Of a stretch of DNA of 34,468 nucleotides, positions 20,014-30,229 are shown one piece after another. Under the pieces are notes generated by a model. The model saw only the letters and a list, made by a program, of their open reading frames with translations, did no database searches and was not told the DNA's origin. The position numbers were made by a program, and so were the translations under genes. Source of the DNA: a virus; IMG/VR virus record IMGVR_UViG_3300030107_003227, positions 1-34,468 of that record; one strand, 5' to 3'. How positions within the stretch are numbered: the first letter of the stretch is position 1; each line of letters opens with the position of its first letter.

Positions 20014-23000
20014 ATGCCGGATATTAAAAAGACTTTTATTAGGGGTCGTATGAATTTAGACCTAGACGAAAGATTAGTGCCAAATGGAGAGTATAGAGAA
20101 GCTTTAAATATTCAAGTTTCTACGTCAGATGATTCTAACGTTGGGAGTGTTCAAAATATAGCTGGTAATGTTATTTTAGAGAACTCTTTTCCAACTAACC
20201 AACATGTCTGCATAGGATCTATAGATGATGAAAAAAATAATAGAATTTTTTGGTTTGTAACTGAGATTACTGGAGCTAATAGTGCTATATTACAATACAA
20301 TATAATTACTGATGAAGTTTTACCCGTAATTGTAGATACTGATAATTCTATTTTAGAGTTTAGTATTGATTATCGTATAACAGGTATTAATATAATAGAT
20401 GATTTCTTGTTCTTTACAGATAACAATACTGAACCTAAAAAAATTAACATATCTCAGTTTTTAAAAAATAACCACGCTGGCGATGATGTTTTTACTAACA
20501 ACTCTACAAGTAACTTTTACGTTGGTGATACTAATGTTGGAACTGCAACTAAAGAAGATATAACGGTTATTAAGAAAAAACCAACACAAGCTCCTATTTT
20601 AGAATTAACTAGGACTGAAGAGTTTGAATCAGTGAGAACCACAAGTAATACTATTGGATTTAACTATTATTCAGGTAGTACTCTTGTAAACAACGTAGAC
20701 GATACTATTATATTAGAAATATCTGACACTAGTGGTATTAGCGCTGATAAAATTTTATTACTAAAATCACCTAACTCTATTGGTATTTTACCTAGCGCTG
20801 CACAAGTTAGATTATTGGTAACCGCGGTTTCAGGCGTTGATGTTACTTGTAAAATACTTTCTATTGATTCAGCAACACCAACAGCTATAACGCTGTATGA
20901 ACTTGTAGTTGAAGATTTAGATACTATATTGTTTGATAAAGATTTTCCAAGATTTGCATATAGATATAAATATGCAGATGGCGAGTATTCTGCGTTTGGA
21001 CCATTTACGCAGCCTGCCTTTTTGTCAGGCACTTTTAGTATGCACCCAACTCAAGAACCATATAATATTGGTATGGAGTCTAGAATAAAAGCCATAGGTA
21101 TTAAAGGGTTTGTTACTAGTGATATGCCAAGTGATGTAGTGGAAATAGATCTATTATACAAGTCTGATAATTCTAACGTTGTATATTCTATAGACACTAT
21201 TAAACCACTTTTAGCAGACGGTACTAACAATGACGATTGGCATACAGTAGATGGAACTAACACAACTATAGACTTACCTATAACATCAGGTGTAACCCCT
21301 AGTAACACTGGTTATTACAAGATAACATCAGATGTTTTATATGCAGCTATACCTTCTAACCAACTACTAAGAGCTTCTGATAACGTACCTAAAAAAGCCA
21401 AATCACAAGATTTTACTGCTGGTAGATTGATATATGGTAACTATCTTCAAAACTTATCAATATCGGACTATGATAATAAAGCTGTATTAAAATATGAAAA
21501 AAGAACTTCTGGTGCTAATGAAGATCCTACTTTTCCAAATAAATCAATAAAATCTTTAAGAACATATCAAGCTGGTATTGTTTATAGCGATATTTATGGT
21601 AGAGAAACACCTGTATTTACATCTGGTGAAAACTGCTCTGTAACTATTCCTTTTGAAGATAATGTAGGTGAACTTTTAAACTCTAAAAAATCAAATAGAT
21701 TATATTTAACAGGTTTGGCTTATGGTTCAGATATTGACACGAGCATATCAGATGTTTATTATTTTAAAGTTTTTATAAAACAAACGTCTTCGGAATATTA
21801 CAATTTAGTTTTAGACAGGGTTTATAGAGCCGAACAAGATGGAAATTTATGGCTTTCTTTTCCATCTTCAGAAAGAAACAAAATTGAAAAAGATGATTTT
21901 ATAATATTAAAAAAAGCTTTAGAGGTTGATGATCCTGTAAACAATCCAAATAACAAGTTTAAAGTTATTGATATAAAAAATGAGGCGCCTGATTTTATAA
22001 GAAAAAAATATTTAGTTTTAGGAGAAGTTAATGGTAGCGGTGATTTAAGTAATTTATATATAAATACTTCTTTTCAACCAGCCCCCGAATATAGAACTAT
22101 TATCATGGATAAAGATCAAGTTTTAGACGAAGGTTTAAATGATTTAAAGTTATTGTATGATAGAGGTGATAAACTTTCTTTAAATTTTACTATAACAGAA
22201 TCTAATGGTATAAAAATAGTATCAAGAAGATATAATATAATTGGAATAACAACAACAGTGTCTACACCTGATTATTATACTATAACACTAGATGATTCTA
22301 TTCAATTACAAGATGGTTGGGTAGAGACTAGTAGTGGTGTTTTAAACACTAGTTTACAAACAAGATTTTTTAAAGAAGAAATAGAACAGTGGGAAGAGTT
22401 TCAAGGTAGATTTTTTGTAAAAATACTTTCAAATATAGTTACCGATCAATATTTAGAATCTCAAATAGGAGCAGAACTTGTTAACACTATAGTTGGTAGG
22501 CGAGATATCTTTGCTCTTAGTTTTGGAGTAGTAGAAGATGGAAGTAGTGGTTTGTTATTTGACTTTTGGTACGATGATCATAATTACGACGGTAGTAACC
22601 CTCCTCAAATACCAGTTCAAGTTCCTGTTAAAAATGTAAACGCCACATTTTTGGATTCTGATAATTGGACTGACGCTAGCACTGGTTGTTTAAACTTTAA
22701 TGAAAGCTCCACACCCGCTCAAGGTTGGTTTATAGATTGTGCTTCAACAGTAGCACAACAACCTACTATAAACTCTGACCCAGGAAAATCAACTAGTCTT
22801 CTTAGGACTCCACCAATTGCACCTGGTGTAGATGGTTTATTGTTTGACGTGTCTTGTAGTGGTAACTTATTCGCAGATGACGGTGCTATATACTGGGGAA
22901 CTATGTATAATCATTATAACCAAAGTACAACGAATTATAATTACTATCCCGCGTACACCAGAAGACAAGGTTGGAATGGGTCTAATACTCAGTGGGGTGG

Positions 23001-25785
23001 TGTTATTGATGGTATGCAAGGTATTATAACAACAGATCGTCGCTGGACAAATTTAAGAGATGGTAATGTTAATGAAGCTATGTTGACGTACAACGATTAC
23101 ACTTCTATCTCTGGTGGAGTTGGTTGTTTTTTGTGGAAAAGCCAGGTTGGATCAGTTACCACCGCTCCTGACATGGAAACTTCTACCAATATAGCAGCCG
23201 CAACATTTACGAACCCACCTACTGTCGTGCCAGGTGTTGCCGAGTCAGTTTATGGTCAACATGGAGATACTGGTAAGTTTTTTATGCACTTATCGTTTTC
23301 GGGTGTAGGCGTTGATTTACATGACGGTGTTACTTTAAGAAAGGCTGGTCCTGCTACCAATATAATTTCCAACGTTGGGCAAGGTAGTAAATGGGCAAGA
23401 AACGAAAATGGAAACTCTACTATTGATCTACAAAGTATAGATAATTTTAACTGTCAAGCTGAAATTAATATAGTAGGTATTGATGGTGTACAGCAGCGGT
23501 ATGGTTATCCTAATTCAGATGTACCTAGAGGAACTTCACTTGGTACTGTAATATCAACCCTGACTGATGATGAAAAGAAACAAATTGAGAGAGTTTGTGA
23601 TTTACCTCAAGATTCTAACATGAATTTAGAACACAAAAGAAATCAGTGGAATCCACTTTATAACAACACTCAAAACGCATCAATGGTATCTGGTTTGGTA
23701 GCGGGCTCTAAATTTAAATTTTCTAACGATACAAATAATACTATTTTTACTATAAAAAGTGTTAATATTAAAAGATTATACAATCATACTTCTTGGAATA
23801 GACGCGTTATACCAGGTGACAATGAAGATTTTAGCACGCCTAGCAGAGATAATTCAGTTCACGGAGCGTGGACTTATTATAAATACGTGTCAGACAACTC
23901 TGGTTTCGGGTCAACCGATATAGATAACACGTATCAAGTCTTACTTGATGCTATAAAAAACTTTGGTGCTGCTCATAATAGAAGAGTTTGTTATATTTTA
24001 GAATTAGATAAAGATCCTAGAGTTGAATGCTCTGTTAATCCTGAAACTTTAGGTGGTCCAAGCGGTACTGTTGAATCTACTTTTATTAATTTCTTAAAGA
24101 ATTATGTAGACGAAAATTCCTCTATAATAAGTGATAATCCAGCTGTTTTTGAAACAGAGCCTAAAGAAAACATAGACTTAGATATATATTATGAAGCTAG
24201 TGACGCTATACCTTACGAATTAGACGTCAACAGTGAATTTAGTGGTGGAAGTCCAGATAACAGAAAAGGACTTTTGCTTGCCCCAGTTGGCACTACTGTT
24301 ATATGTACTAAAACAAGTGCCCACGCTGATACTGTTACTTTTGGAGATTGTGTAGTAAAGAGTTGGGATGGAAACGTTGTTGAGTTAGAACCTGGTCTAT
24401 CACAAGACTCTAACGTGACTATGGATGATTTAACACTTCAATCTAATGCTATAAAAGATGACTCTCTTAAGTTTTTTAAGTCAAATGACAGTACGGAATC
24501 TTATGTTACCACGGGTATATATCAAGTAAAAGAAATCAAAACTGTTGCTGGATATACTAATAACTTGATAACTAAGTTATCTCTAGATAGAGTTATACAC
24601 ACTGTAGGTTTAGATTATTATAATTGTTTTTCTTTTGGTAACGGGGTTGAGTCTAATAGAGTTAGAGATGATTTTAACAAGCCTTTTATTAAAAATGGTG
24701 TAAAAGCTTCTACAACTTTAAAAGAACAATATAAAGAAGATAACAGATCAAGTGGTTTAATATACTCTGGTATATACAATAAAAATACTAGTTTAAATAA
24801 TTTGAATCAGTTTATAATGGCTGAAAAAATAACTAAAGAGTTAGAACCGACATATGGTAGTATTCAAAAGTTATTTGCTAGAAATAGTGATCTAGTTGCT
24901 TTTTGTGAAGATAAAGTAGTTCAAATAGCAGCTGATAAAGATATTTTATTTAATGCTGACGGTAACCCGCAAGTTGTTTCTTCTGATAAAGTGTTAGGAC
25001 AATCAAGGCCTTTTGTTGGTGAGTATGGAATATCTAAAAACCCAGAAAGTTTTTCATCTTCTTCTTATAGAGCTTATTTTACAGATAAACAACGTGGAGC
25101 TGTGTTGAGATTGTCTATGGACGGATTAACACCTATATCAGACGCTGGTATGAGTGATTGGTTTAGTGATAAGTTTAAGAGTGAAGATTACTTTAACATA
25201 GTTGGTAGTTACAATAAGAATAAGGATTGTTATAACTTAACTTTTGATTCAGCGGAGGATTTTGATATTGATTCTGATTTCAAAAATACTGATTCTAGTA
25301 TAACAGTTACTTACAAAGAAAAAGATAAAGGTTGGGTTGGTTTTAGTAGTTTTATTCAAGAATCTGGCACAAGTGCTGTAGATACTTACTTCACTTTTAG
25401 AGATGGTAATATATATAAACATGGTGAAACTCATAACGATATAGGTATAGATCGAAACACTTTTTATGGACAAACTGTTGACCCTTCTTTTATAAAAACT
25501 ATATTCAACGAGGCGCCAACATCTGTTAAAAACTTTAGCACCTTAAATTACGACGGAGATTTTGGTTGGGAGTGCAATAGTATAAATACTAATTTAAGTA
25601 TAGGTGATATAATATCAACACCCGAAGATGCTTTAAGCGTGTTAAGTCAAGCTAATGAATTTAAGTTTAAAGAAGGTAAGTATTTTGCTTCTATAACAGG
25701 TGTTAATAATGGAGACGAAATAGATTATACGTCGTTTAATTTTCAAGGAATAGGCGAGGTTCAAAGTATAGATAATATTATTTAA
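20014..25785 (+). CDS. Very large tail protein, crAss-type stabilisation protein, 1923 aa
   Basis: The N-terminal block at 13-52 (MNLDLDERLVPNGEYREALN, then STSDDSNVGSVQNIAGN) is the hallmark, as I recall it, of the 'stabilization' or tail structural proteins of crAss-like and marine Bacteroidota phages. The next about 500 residues alternate strands such as IFWFVTEITGANSAILQYNI and repeated ITGINIIDDFLFFTDNNTEP blocks, like a beta-propeller. The remainder is Ser/Asn-rich with beta modules. The C-terminal third again shows propeller-like blades (VGSYNKNKDCYNLTFDS). No enzyme site is visible. It would form much of the tail or its collar. The frame is continuous with no frameshift. Confidence 0.82.
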   Translation: MPDIKKTFIRGRMNLDLDERLVPNGEYREALNIQVSTSDDSNVGSVQNIAGNVILENSFPTNQHVCIGSIDDEKNNRIFWFVTEITGANSAILQYNIITDEVLPVIVDTDNSILEFSIDYRITGINIIDDFLFFTDNNTEPKKINISQFLKNNHAGDDVFTNNSTSNFYVGDTNVGTATKEDITVIKKKPTQAPILELTRTEEFESVRTTSNTIGFNYYSGSTLVNNVDDTIILEISDTSGISADKILLLKSPNSIGILPSAAQVRLLVTAVSGVDVTCKILSIDSATPTAITLYELVVEDLDTILFDKDFPRFAYRYKYADGEYSAFGPFTQPAFLSGTFSMHPTQEPYNIGMESRIKAIGIKGFVTSDMPSDVVEIDLLYKSDNSNVVYSIDTIKPLLADGTNNDDWHTVDGTNTTIDLPITSGVTPSNTGYYKITSDVLYAAIPSNQLLRASDNVPKKAKSQDFTAGRLIYGNYLQNLSISDYDNKAVLKYEKRTSGANEDPTFPNKSIKSLRTYQAGIVYSDIYGRETPVFTSGENCSVTIPFEDNVGELLNSKKSNRLYLTGLAYGSDIDTSISDVYYFKVFIKQTSSEYYNLVLDRVYRAEQDGNLWLSFPSSERNKIEKDDFIILKKALEVDDPVNNPNNKFKVIDIKNEAPDFIRKKYLVLGEVNGSGDLSNLYINTSFQPAPEYRTIIMDKDQVLDEGLNDLKLLYDRGDKLSLNFTITESNGIKIVSRRYNIIGITTTVSTPDYYTITLDDSIQLQDGWVETSSGVLNTSLQTRFFKEEIEQWEEFQGRFFVKILSNIVTDQYLESQIGAELVNTIVGRRDIFALSFGVVEDGSSGLLFDFWYDDHNYDGSNPPQIPVQVPVKNVNATFLDSDNWTDASTGCLNFNESSTPAQGWFIDCASTVAQQPTINSDPGKSTSLLRTPPIAPGVDGLLFDVSCSGNLFADDGAIYWGTMYNHYNQSTTNYNYYPAYTRRQGWNGSNTQWGGVIDGMQGIITTDRRWTNLRDGNVNEAMLTYNDYTSISGGVGCFLWKSQVGSVTTAPDMETSTNIAAATFTNPPTVVPGVAESVYGQHGDTGKFFMHLSFSGVGVDLHDGVTLRKAGPATNIISNVGQGSKWARNENGNSTIDLQSIDNFNCQAEINIVGIDGVQQRYGYPNSDVPRGTSLGTVISTLTDDEKKQIERVCDLPQDSNMNLEHKRNQWNPLYNNTQNASMVSGLVAGSKFKFSNDTNNTIFTIKSVNIKRLYNHTSWNRRVIPGDNEDFSTPSRDNSVHGAWTYYKYVSDNSGFGSTDIDNTYQVLLDAIKNFGAAHNRRVCYILELDKDPRVECSVNPETLGGPSGTVESTFINFLKNYVDENSSIISDNPAVFETEPKENIDLDIYYEASDAIPYELDVNSEFSGGSPDNRKGLLLAPVGTTVICTKTSAHADTVTFGDCVVKSWDGNVVELEPGLSQDSNVTMDDLTLQSNAIKDDSLKFFKSNDSTESYVTTGIYQVKEIKTVAGYTNNLITKLSLDRVIHTVGLDYYNCFSFGNGVESNRVRDDFNKPFIKNGVKASTTLKEQYKEDNRSSGLIYSGIYNKNTSLNNLNQFIMAEKITKELEPTYGSIQKLFARNSDLVAFCEDKVVQIAADKDILFNADGNPQVVSSDKVLGQSRPFVGEYGISKNPESFSSSSYRAYFTDKQRGAVLRLSMDGLTPISDAGMSDWFSDKFKSEDYFNIVGSYNKNKDCYNLTFDSAEDFDIDSDFKNTDSSITVTYKEKDKGWVGFSSFIQESGTSAVDTYFTFRDGNIYKHGETHNDIGIDRNTFYGQTVDPSFIKTIFNEAPTSVKNFSTLNYDGDFGWECNSINTNLSIGDIISTPEDALSVLSQANEFKFKEGKYFASITGVNNGDEIDYTSFNFQGIGEVQSIDNII

Positions 25786-25788
25786 GAG

Positions 25789-27087
25789 ATGAAGAAAATA
25801 TATCAAATAACACTAGATAAACAAGTTTTACCTCAAGCCGGTGATAATTTAAGATACAATATTTATGGAGAAAAAGATGCTTTTTTTAATTTACAAGTAA
25901 AAGACAATTCTAGTCCTAATAAGTTTTATAATTTTAGGTCAAACACTTTTACAAGCACCTTTACCTCTGAAAACACCTTAACAAATGTACAAATAAATGA
26001 TAAAGTTGTTGATGGTATTATTAAAATACCTTCTGCCTCAAGTGATGTTGAATATAGATTTTTAGTTTTTGCCAACTCACATCTTGACACTGGTGTTTAT
26101 GGGAAAGAAAATGAATTATTAATAACTGAAGATATAACTCAAAAAGGACCTGTTACTGTTAGATTTAGTACTTCTACAGATCAAACTGCTGCAGAGGCAG
26201 CTGATAAATTTGAGGGTATAGGTGCTTTTACTAATAGCACGTCTGGTGGTGGTGATTCTTCAGCTAATACTAGTATTCAAGTGTCTGAATATAGTATAAA
26301 CGATGCTAATTCACCTAGTTTAGGTTATAAATGGAGTTATGATATAAACGCAGGATTGTTTAATTTCCTACAAGAGTCTTTACAACCCATAGATAGTGAT
26401 TTTTATACTAAAGTATCAACAACTACAGTTGGGTCCGGTACCGACTCAACAAGTATGGTTTTAGCTAGCGTTGATAATTTAGTAACTGGAATGAGCTTAG
26501 TGAGTATAGCTGACAGCGCTGATTTAGAACAAAGTGGTAGTTTAGGTGTTTTAACATATCCAACTATTGAAAGTATAGACACGGGGACTAAAACTATAAC
26601 TCTTTCCGCAGCTCCAGATTGGGGAAGTGGTAAGGCTGTTGTTTTTAGAGCGTACGGCCCTGATTTAATACAAAAATCAACAGGTGGTTTATTTGAGTTT
26701 AGTAGTTTTAAAGTTTTTCCAACTTCATCAACCGGTGATAGAGCACTTAATTATTCTAAGATAGCTGTTGATGGAGCTGTAACTAACAGCACTAGTATAG
26801 CGGTAACCGGCGTAAGTGGTCTTTCTGCTGGTAGCGCTTTAGTAGGTAGTAGTATAAGCAATGTAAGCAACGCTCACATAATAAGTCAAGTACACTCAAG
26901 TGGTACACCTATAACTATGACTGGTAATCAAACCCTTGCAACTAAAACTAGTTTAACTGTTTATGGTTCTACTAGTTATGCTAAAATAGATGGTACAATA
27001 ACAATTAAAATATTTCCTAGTGCAAGTACAGATATATACTTTGACATAGATAGAGCTTTTGTAATAGCAACAACATTAATAGTTTAA
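25789..27087 (+). CDS. Beta-rich tail-associated protein, 432 aa
   Basis: A Ser/Thr-rich, probably all-beta protein. Two regions resemble one another: about 220-290 (SMVLASVDNLVTGMSLVS, then IESIDTGTKTITLSAAPDW) and about 330-390 (TSIAVTGVSGLSAGSALVGS, then ITMTGNQTLATKTSLTVYGS). These are carbohydrate-binding-like or Ig-like surface modules common in phage tail proteins. It lies three bases after the giant tail gene and is probably a tail-tip or fibre-associated component. No intramolecular chaperone or catalytic motif is recognised. Confidence 0.68.
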   Translation: MKKIYQITLDKQVLPQAGDNLRYNIYGEKDAFFNLQVKDNSSPNKFYNFRSNTFTSTFTSENTLTNVQINDKVVDGIIKIPSASSDVEYRFLVFANSHLDTGVYGKENELLITEDITQKGPVTVRFSTSTDQTAAEAADKFEGIGAFTNSTSGGGDSSANTSIQVSEYSINDANSPSLGYKWSYDINAGLFNFLQESLQPIDSDFYTKVSTTTVGSGTDSTSMVLASVDNLVTGMSLVSIADSADLEQSGSLGVLTYPTIESIDTGTKTITLSAAPDWGSGKAVVFRAYGPDLIQKSTGGLFEFSSFKVFPTSSTGDRALNYSKIAVDGAVTNSTSIAVTGVSGLSAGSALVGSSISNVSNAHIISQVHSSGTPITMTGNQTLATKTSLTVYGSTSYAKIDGTITIKIFPSASTDIYFDIDRAFVIATTLIV

Positions 27088-27096
27088 CTTAGAATT

Positions 27097-27405
27097 ATGC
27101 CAGATAAAATAAATTTCAATAAAAAAATAAATGACTCAGTACAAGTTGGGGATATATTATATTACTCCACATCTCCAGCGGTAGATCCAGAGGAAATTGG
27201 ACCTATAACAGAAGTTGGAAGTAATTTTGTTGTCGTTGATGATGCTAGTAATGTTTCAAATAGTGACTTTATAAGTTTTAGAAAAAGCCAAAGAAATATC
27301 TCAAGCATAAAAGGTTATTACATGCAGGTTGAAATGAGAACTGATGAAACACAGAAAGTTGAATTATTCTCAGTGGGTTCTGAAATAACAGAGAGTAGTA
27401 AATAA
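27097..27405 (+). CDS. Small beta-rich tail-region protein, 102 aa
   Basis: The layout is VQVGDILYYSTSP, then GPITEVGSNFVVVDDASNV, then DFISFRKSQ, then a C-terminal segment KGYYMQVEMRTDETQKVELF ending SVGSEITESSK. I recall the ending (GYY-x-V then KAELFSVGSE) from a recurring family of marine phage small proteins. It looks like a single barrel followed by a conserved tail. Similar GD-strand modules occur in the neighbouring structural proteins. Probably a minor virion protein; exact role unknown. Confidence 0.72.
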   Translation: MPDKINFNKKINDSVQVGDILYYSTSPAVDPEEIGPITEVGSNFVVVDDASNVSNSDFISFRKSQRNISSIKGYYMQVEMRTDETQKVELFSVGSEITESSK

Positions 27406-27445
27406 CTAATAATTAGTGTAATTATAAATACATAAATATAATAAT

Positions 27446-28285
27446 ATGAATATAGTAGGATATAAATCACCGTTCAAAAAGAAACTTTCTCCTATGAAAG
27501 CAGTAGATCCAGCAACAGCAGTGGCTATAGCAAGTGGTGCAGCATCAATAATAGGTAGTCTTTTTGGAAGAAGAAGAAGGAGAAGAGAGCAGAGAGCGGC
27601 TAGAAAACAAATGGAGCAAGCTAGAAATGCTTTTATGGGTATAGAGTATACTAATCCGTATGCTAACTTAACTAATCCATATGCTAACTTAACTAATCCT
27701 TACGCTGAAAACGTGTATGAGGATTTAACAGTTGATACTCGTAGCGCGGATTATTTGCGACAACAACAACAACAAGGACAAGCTGATTTACTACAACGTT
27801 TAAGACCTGTGGCTGGGGGAGCAGGTATAGCTGGTTTAGCGCAGTCAATATCAAATATAACAAACCAACAAGCTAGAGAAACTTCTCTTGAATTAGCAAA
27901 GCAGGAAAGAGAAAATAAGATGATGAAACTACAAGGTGATCAACAACGAAGAACTGGAGAGTTTGAGGTAGAAAAAATGAAAAAGGTTGGTCAAGCTAAT
28001 CTAGAACAGTTACAAGCGCAGGGTGAAATATTAAGAACAGAACAAGAGAATCAAAGATTAGCTTCACTATATGGATTGTCTATAGATAGAAAAGGCTCAG
28101 CTGATAGAGCAAGACAACAAGCTAGATCTCAATTTATCAGTGGTCTAGGTCAAATTGGTGGTGGTTTAATGAGTCATTATGGCCCAGGTGGTATGGGATC
28201 TGGCCATTTTGGTGATGATATGTTTAAACTTAGAACTGGTGTTTACAATACTTTTGATAGGTTTAGAAGAAGTTTCAGAAGGTAA
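27446..28285 (+). CDS. Putative internal/ejected virion protein, 279 aa
   Basis: The start MNIVGYKSPFKKKLSPMKAV is followed by a hydrophobic helix (PATAVAIASGAASIIGSLFG) and a run of arginines. Then come three repeats of TNPYANL/TNPYAEN (residues 69-89), a Q-rich region and a long helical segment to about 215 (NKMMKLQGDQQRRTGEFEVE). The Gly-rich C-terminus ends in basic residues (RFRRSFRR). The repeats and helical layout resemble the small internal virion/DNA-transfer proteins I remember from cyano- and pelagiphages, akin in role to T7 gp14. It would be ejected into the cell envelope with the genome. Its SPFK motif is shared with the gene at 2800-3036. Confidence 0.68.
   Translation: MNIVGYKSPFKKKLSPMKAVDPATAVAIASGAASIIGSLFGRRRRRREQRAARKQMEQARNAFMGIEYTNPYANLTNPYANLTNPYAENVYEDLTVDTRSADYLRQQQQQGQADLLQRLRPVAGGAGIAGLAQSISNITNQQARETSLELAKQERENKMMKLQGDQQRRTGEFEVEKMKKVGQANLEQLQAQGEILRTEQENQRLASLYGLSIDRKGSADRARQQARSQFISGLGQIGGGLMSHYGPGGMGSGHFGDDMFKLRTGVYNTFDRFRRSFRR
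27650..27712 (+). repeat. Three tandem 21-nt coding repeats (TNPYANL)
   Basis: Three in-frame 21-base units encode TNPYANL, TNPYANL and TNPYAEN. Copies 1 and 2 differ at one synonymous site near the proline/tyrosine codons (CCGTAT against CCATAT). Copy number could vary by slippage. Confidence 0.8.
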
Positions 28286-28309
28286 CCCATTATTAAATAA
28301 ATATAAATT

Positions 28310-30199
28310 ATGGCAGAAGAATTAAGTAAAGATTTTATAAATAAAATGAATATTTTGGGAGACCAAATGTTTAACGTTCCACAAATGGATACTTCTTTTA
28401 TAGATGAAAAAATAAAGAGTTTACAAACGCCTACCGGTACTGGTGTTTATGAAAAATTAGCTGCAATGTATAGGGATCAAAACGAAGGTGCTACTTTGAG
28501 AACTCAAAAGGATTTAATTAATTTGTTTGGTCCAGCAGGTACAGTTTACCGAACACAAAAAGCAGCTGCAGACACTAAATTTAATTTATTAATGGATAGT
28601 ATACCAGAGTATGATGATACTTATATATTTGGTGAGATAAATGATACGACTATACCAATAGGTGATGAAATAAAAAATATAAGTAATAATCTTAAAGAAG
28701 ATTATCGTTTAATTTCTAATTTAAATATAAATGACCCTAGATATGATGAGATTAAAAAGAGAATAGAAGAAAATGAAAAACTTATAGTTAATTACGATGA
28801 GGTAAATAAGAAACTATATAGTATAAGAAATGGTAGAGATGTTGAAACTGGTGAAATTATAGAAAAAATACCTATAGAAGAATGGAGCGAGGGTATGAAG
28901 CCAGAAGAAAAAAGAATGTGGCAAGACATCTATGCTAGTAATGGTGAAAATATTAAAGTTATAAAAGGTAAGTTATTCTATGTTGATCCTGAAAATGGTA
29001 AACAAATAGATCTTGATCATATTGGAAATATGCCTACTGAAATAAACAGTACAGCTGTAAATACTTACATTAACACAGAAGGAGCTGTCGATGCGTATAT
29101 ATTAGAGGGTGGTACTTTAGATGACGCTTTTTATAAACAAAAAGTAGCAGCGCCAATTGACCAACTTAGAAGGTTAGACGCTGCGGGTATAAAATCATTA
29201 ATATTTGATGGTATTACAGTAGGAGACGAACTTGGAGGTAGAGATGTTACATCGGGTTATGCTGGTCCTAATACAGAAGAGTTTTTAAGAGAAGTAATAT
29301 ATAATACCTATGGAGACTTAACAGAGCCAGAAATATTAGAAAAAATATATGAAATGAAAGGCTTGGACGTTACCGATCCTATGGCTGGTTTTAAAGATGC
29401 TGATGGAAGAGCTACTACTTTAAAAGCTTTATTTTTAAATTACGAAACAAAAAGATTTAGAGATAAAATAGAACAAGGAAATGCTCAGTCAGTTTATCAA
29501 ACAGAAAATCAACAAAATAATAGTAGCAACAATAGAAATAGAAATAGAAATACAAGTAATACCACTACCACTACTAACAATAGACCTGATATTGTAAATA
29601 CAACTTATGAAAGATTTGGTGAAGATTTAAGTAAGATTGACATGTTAAGTAACTATGGAACTTTTACAAATTATGGCAATGTTAAAAAAGATGAATTATT
29701 GTTTGACTCTGAACATGGAACTGTTATTTCCGCGTTAAACAGTGAATTTGGCGTTACGAAAGAAGAATTTGGAGCTACATCAGTAGATAAACAATCAAAA
29801 GGTCCTACAATGACCTTCCATTTTGAATACAGTGGGAGTTTTCTTGGACTAAATGAAAAAATTGTTGTTTATTATAGAGATGTTAATGGTTATGTTAGAA
29901 AATTAAAAAACACTTCTACGAATAAAGATTATTTTGAAATTGATAATGCGTCAGACGACTTTGATAGAAGTGAAGAAAACGCTTTAAGAAACGCTATGAA
30001 AACAATATTGAAAGATGATTTAAACATGATAGGGGATTTAAACGCTGAAAACGTTGTTGAATATGTACCTAATGAGAATTTACCGCCTCAATATGAAAGT
30101 GTTGACAATTTAGTAAACAAAATTAACCAAAACTCAAGTGTTAACAGAGTAATATCTGGAGGGGACAATCAGTATTTGGGTCCAAGCGGTATGCAATAA
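28310..30199 (+). CDS. Large putative internal virion protein, 629 aa
   Basis: A mostly helical, charged protein. The N-terminal part has KLAAMYRDQNEGATLRTQKD and FGPAGTVYRTQKAAADTKFN. The middle is acidic with KRMWQDIYASNGENIKVIK. An Asn/Thr-rich linker at about 400-425 (NNRNRNRNTSNTTTTTNNR) separates it from a C-terminal beta-rich domain (TMTFHFEYSGSFLGLNEKI, then VVYYRDVNGYVRKL). No known family is recognised. It is placed between the putative ejected protein and the giant last gene, so an ejection-complex role is reasonable but inferred. Confidence 0.65.
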   Translation: MAEELSKDFINKMNILGDQMFNVPQMDTSFIDEKIKSLQTPTGTGVYEKLAAMYRDQNEGATLRTQKDLINLFGPAGTVYRTQKAAADTKFNLLMDSIPEYDDTYIFGEINDTTIPIGDEIKNISNNLKEDYRLISNLNINDPRYDEIKKRIEENEKLIVNYDEVNKKLYSIRNGRDVETGEIIEKIPIEEWSEGMKPEEKRMWQDIYASNGENIKVIKGKLFYVDPENGKQIDLDHIGNMPTEINSTAVNTYINTEGAVDAYILEGGTLDDAFYKQKVAAPIDQLRRLDAAGIKSLIFDGITVGDELGGRDVTSGYAGPNTEEFLREVIYNTYGDLTEPEILEKIYEMKGLDVTDPMAGFKDADGRATTLKALFLNYETKRFRDKIEQGNAQSVYQTENQQNNSSNNRNRNRNTSNTTTTTNNRPDIVNTTYERFGEDLSKIDMLSNYGTFTNYGNVKKDELLFDSEHGTVISALNSEFGVTKEEFGATSVDKQSKGPTMTFHFEYSGSFLGLNEKIVVYYRDVNGYVRKLKNTSTNKDYFEIDNASDDFDRSEENALRNAMKTILKDDLNMIGDLNAENVVEYVPNENLPPQYESVDNLVNKINQNSSVNRVISGGDNQYLGPSGMQ

Positions 30200-30229
30200 G
30201 TACAGAGTTAGTTTAGTAAAAATAAAAAT

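Noticed and set aside
22832-23029. Rightward 65-codon frame inside the giant tail gene
   Set aside because: It lies in an alternative frame of an uninterrupted 1923-codon gene with no leader of its own.
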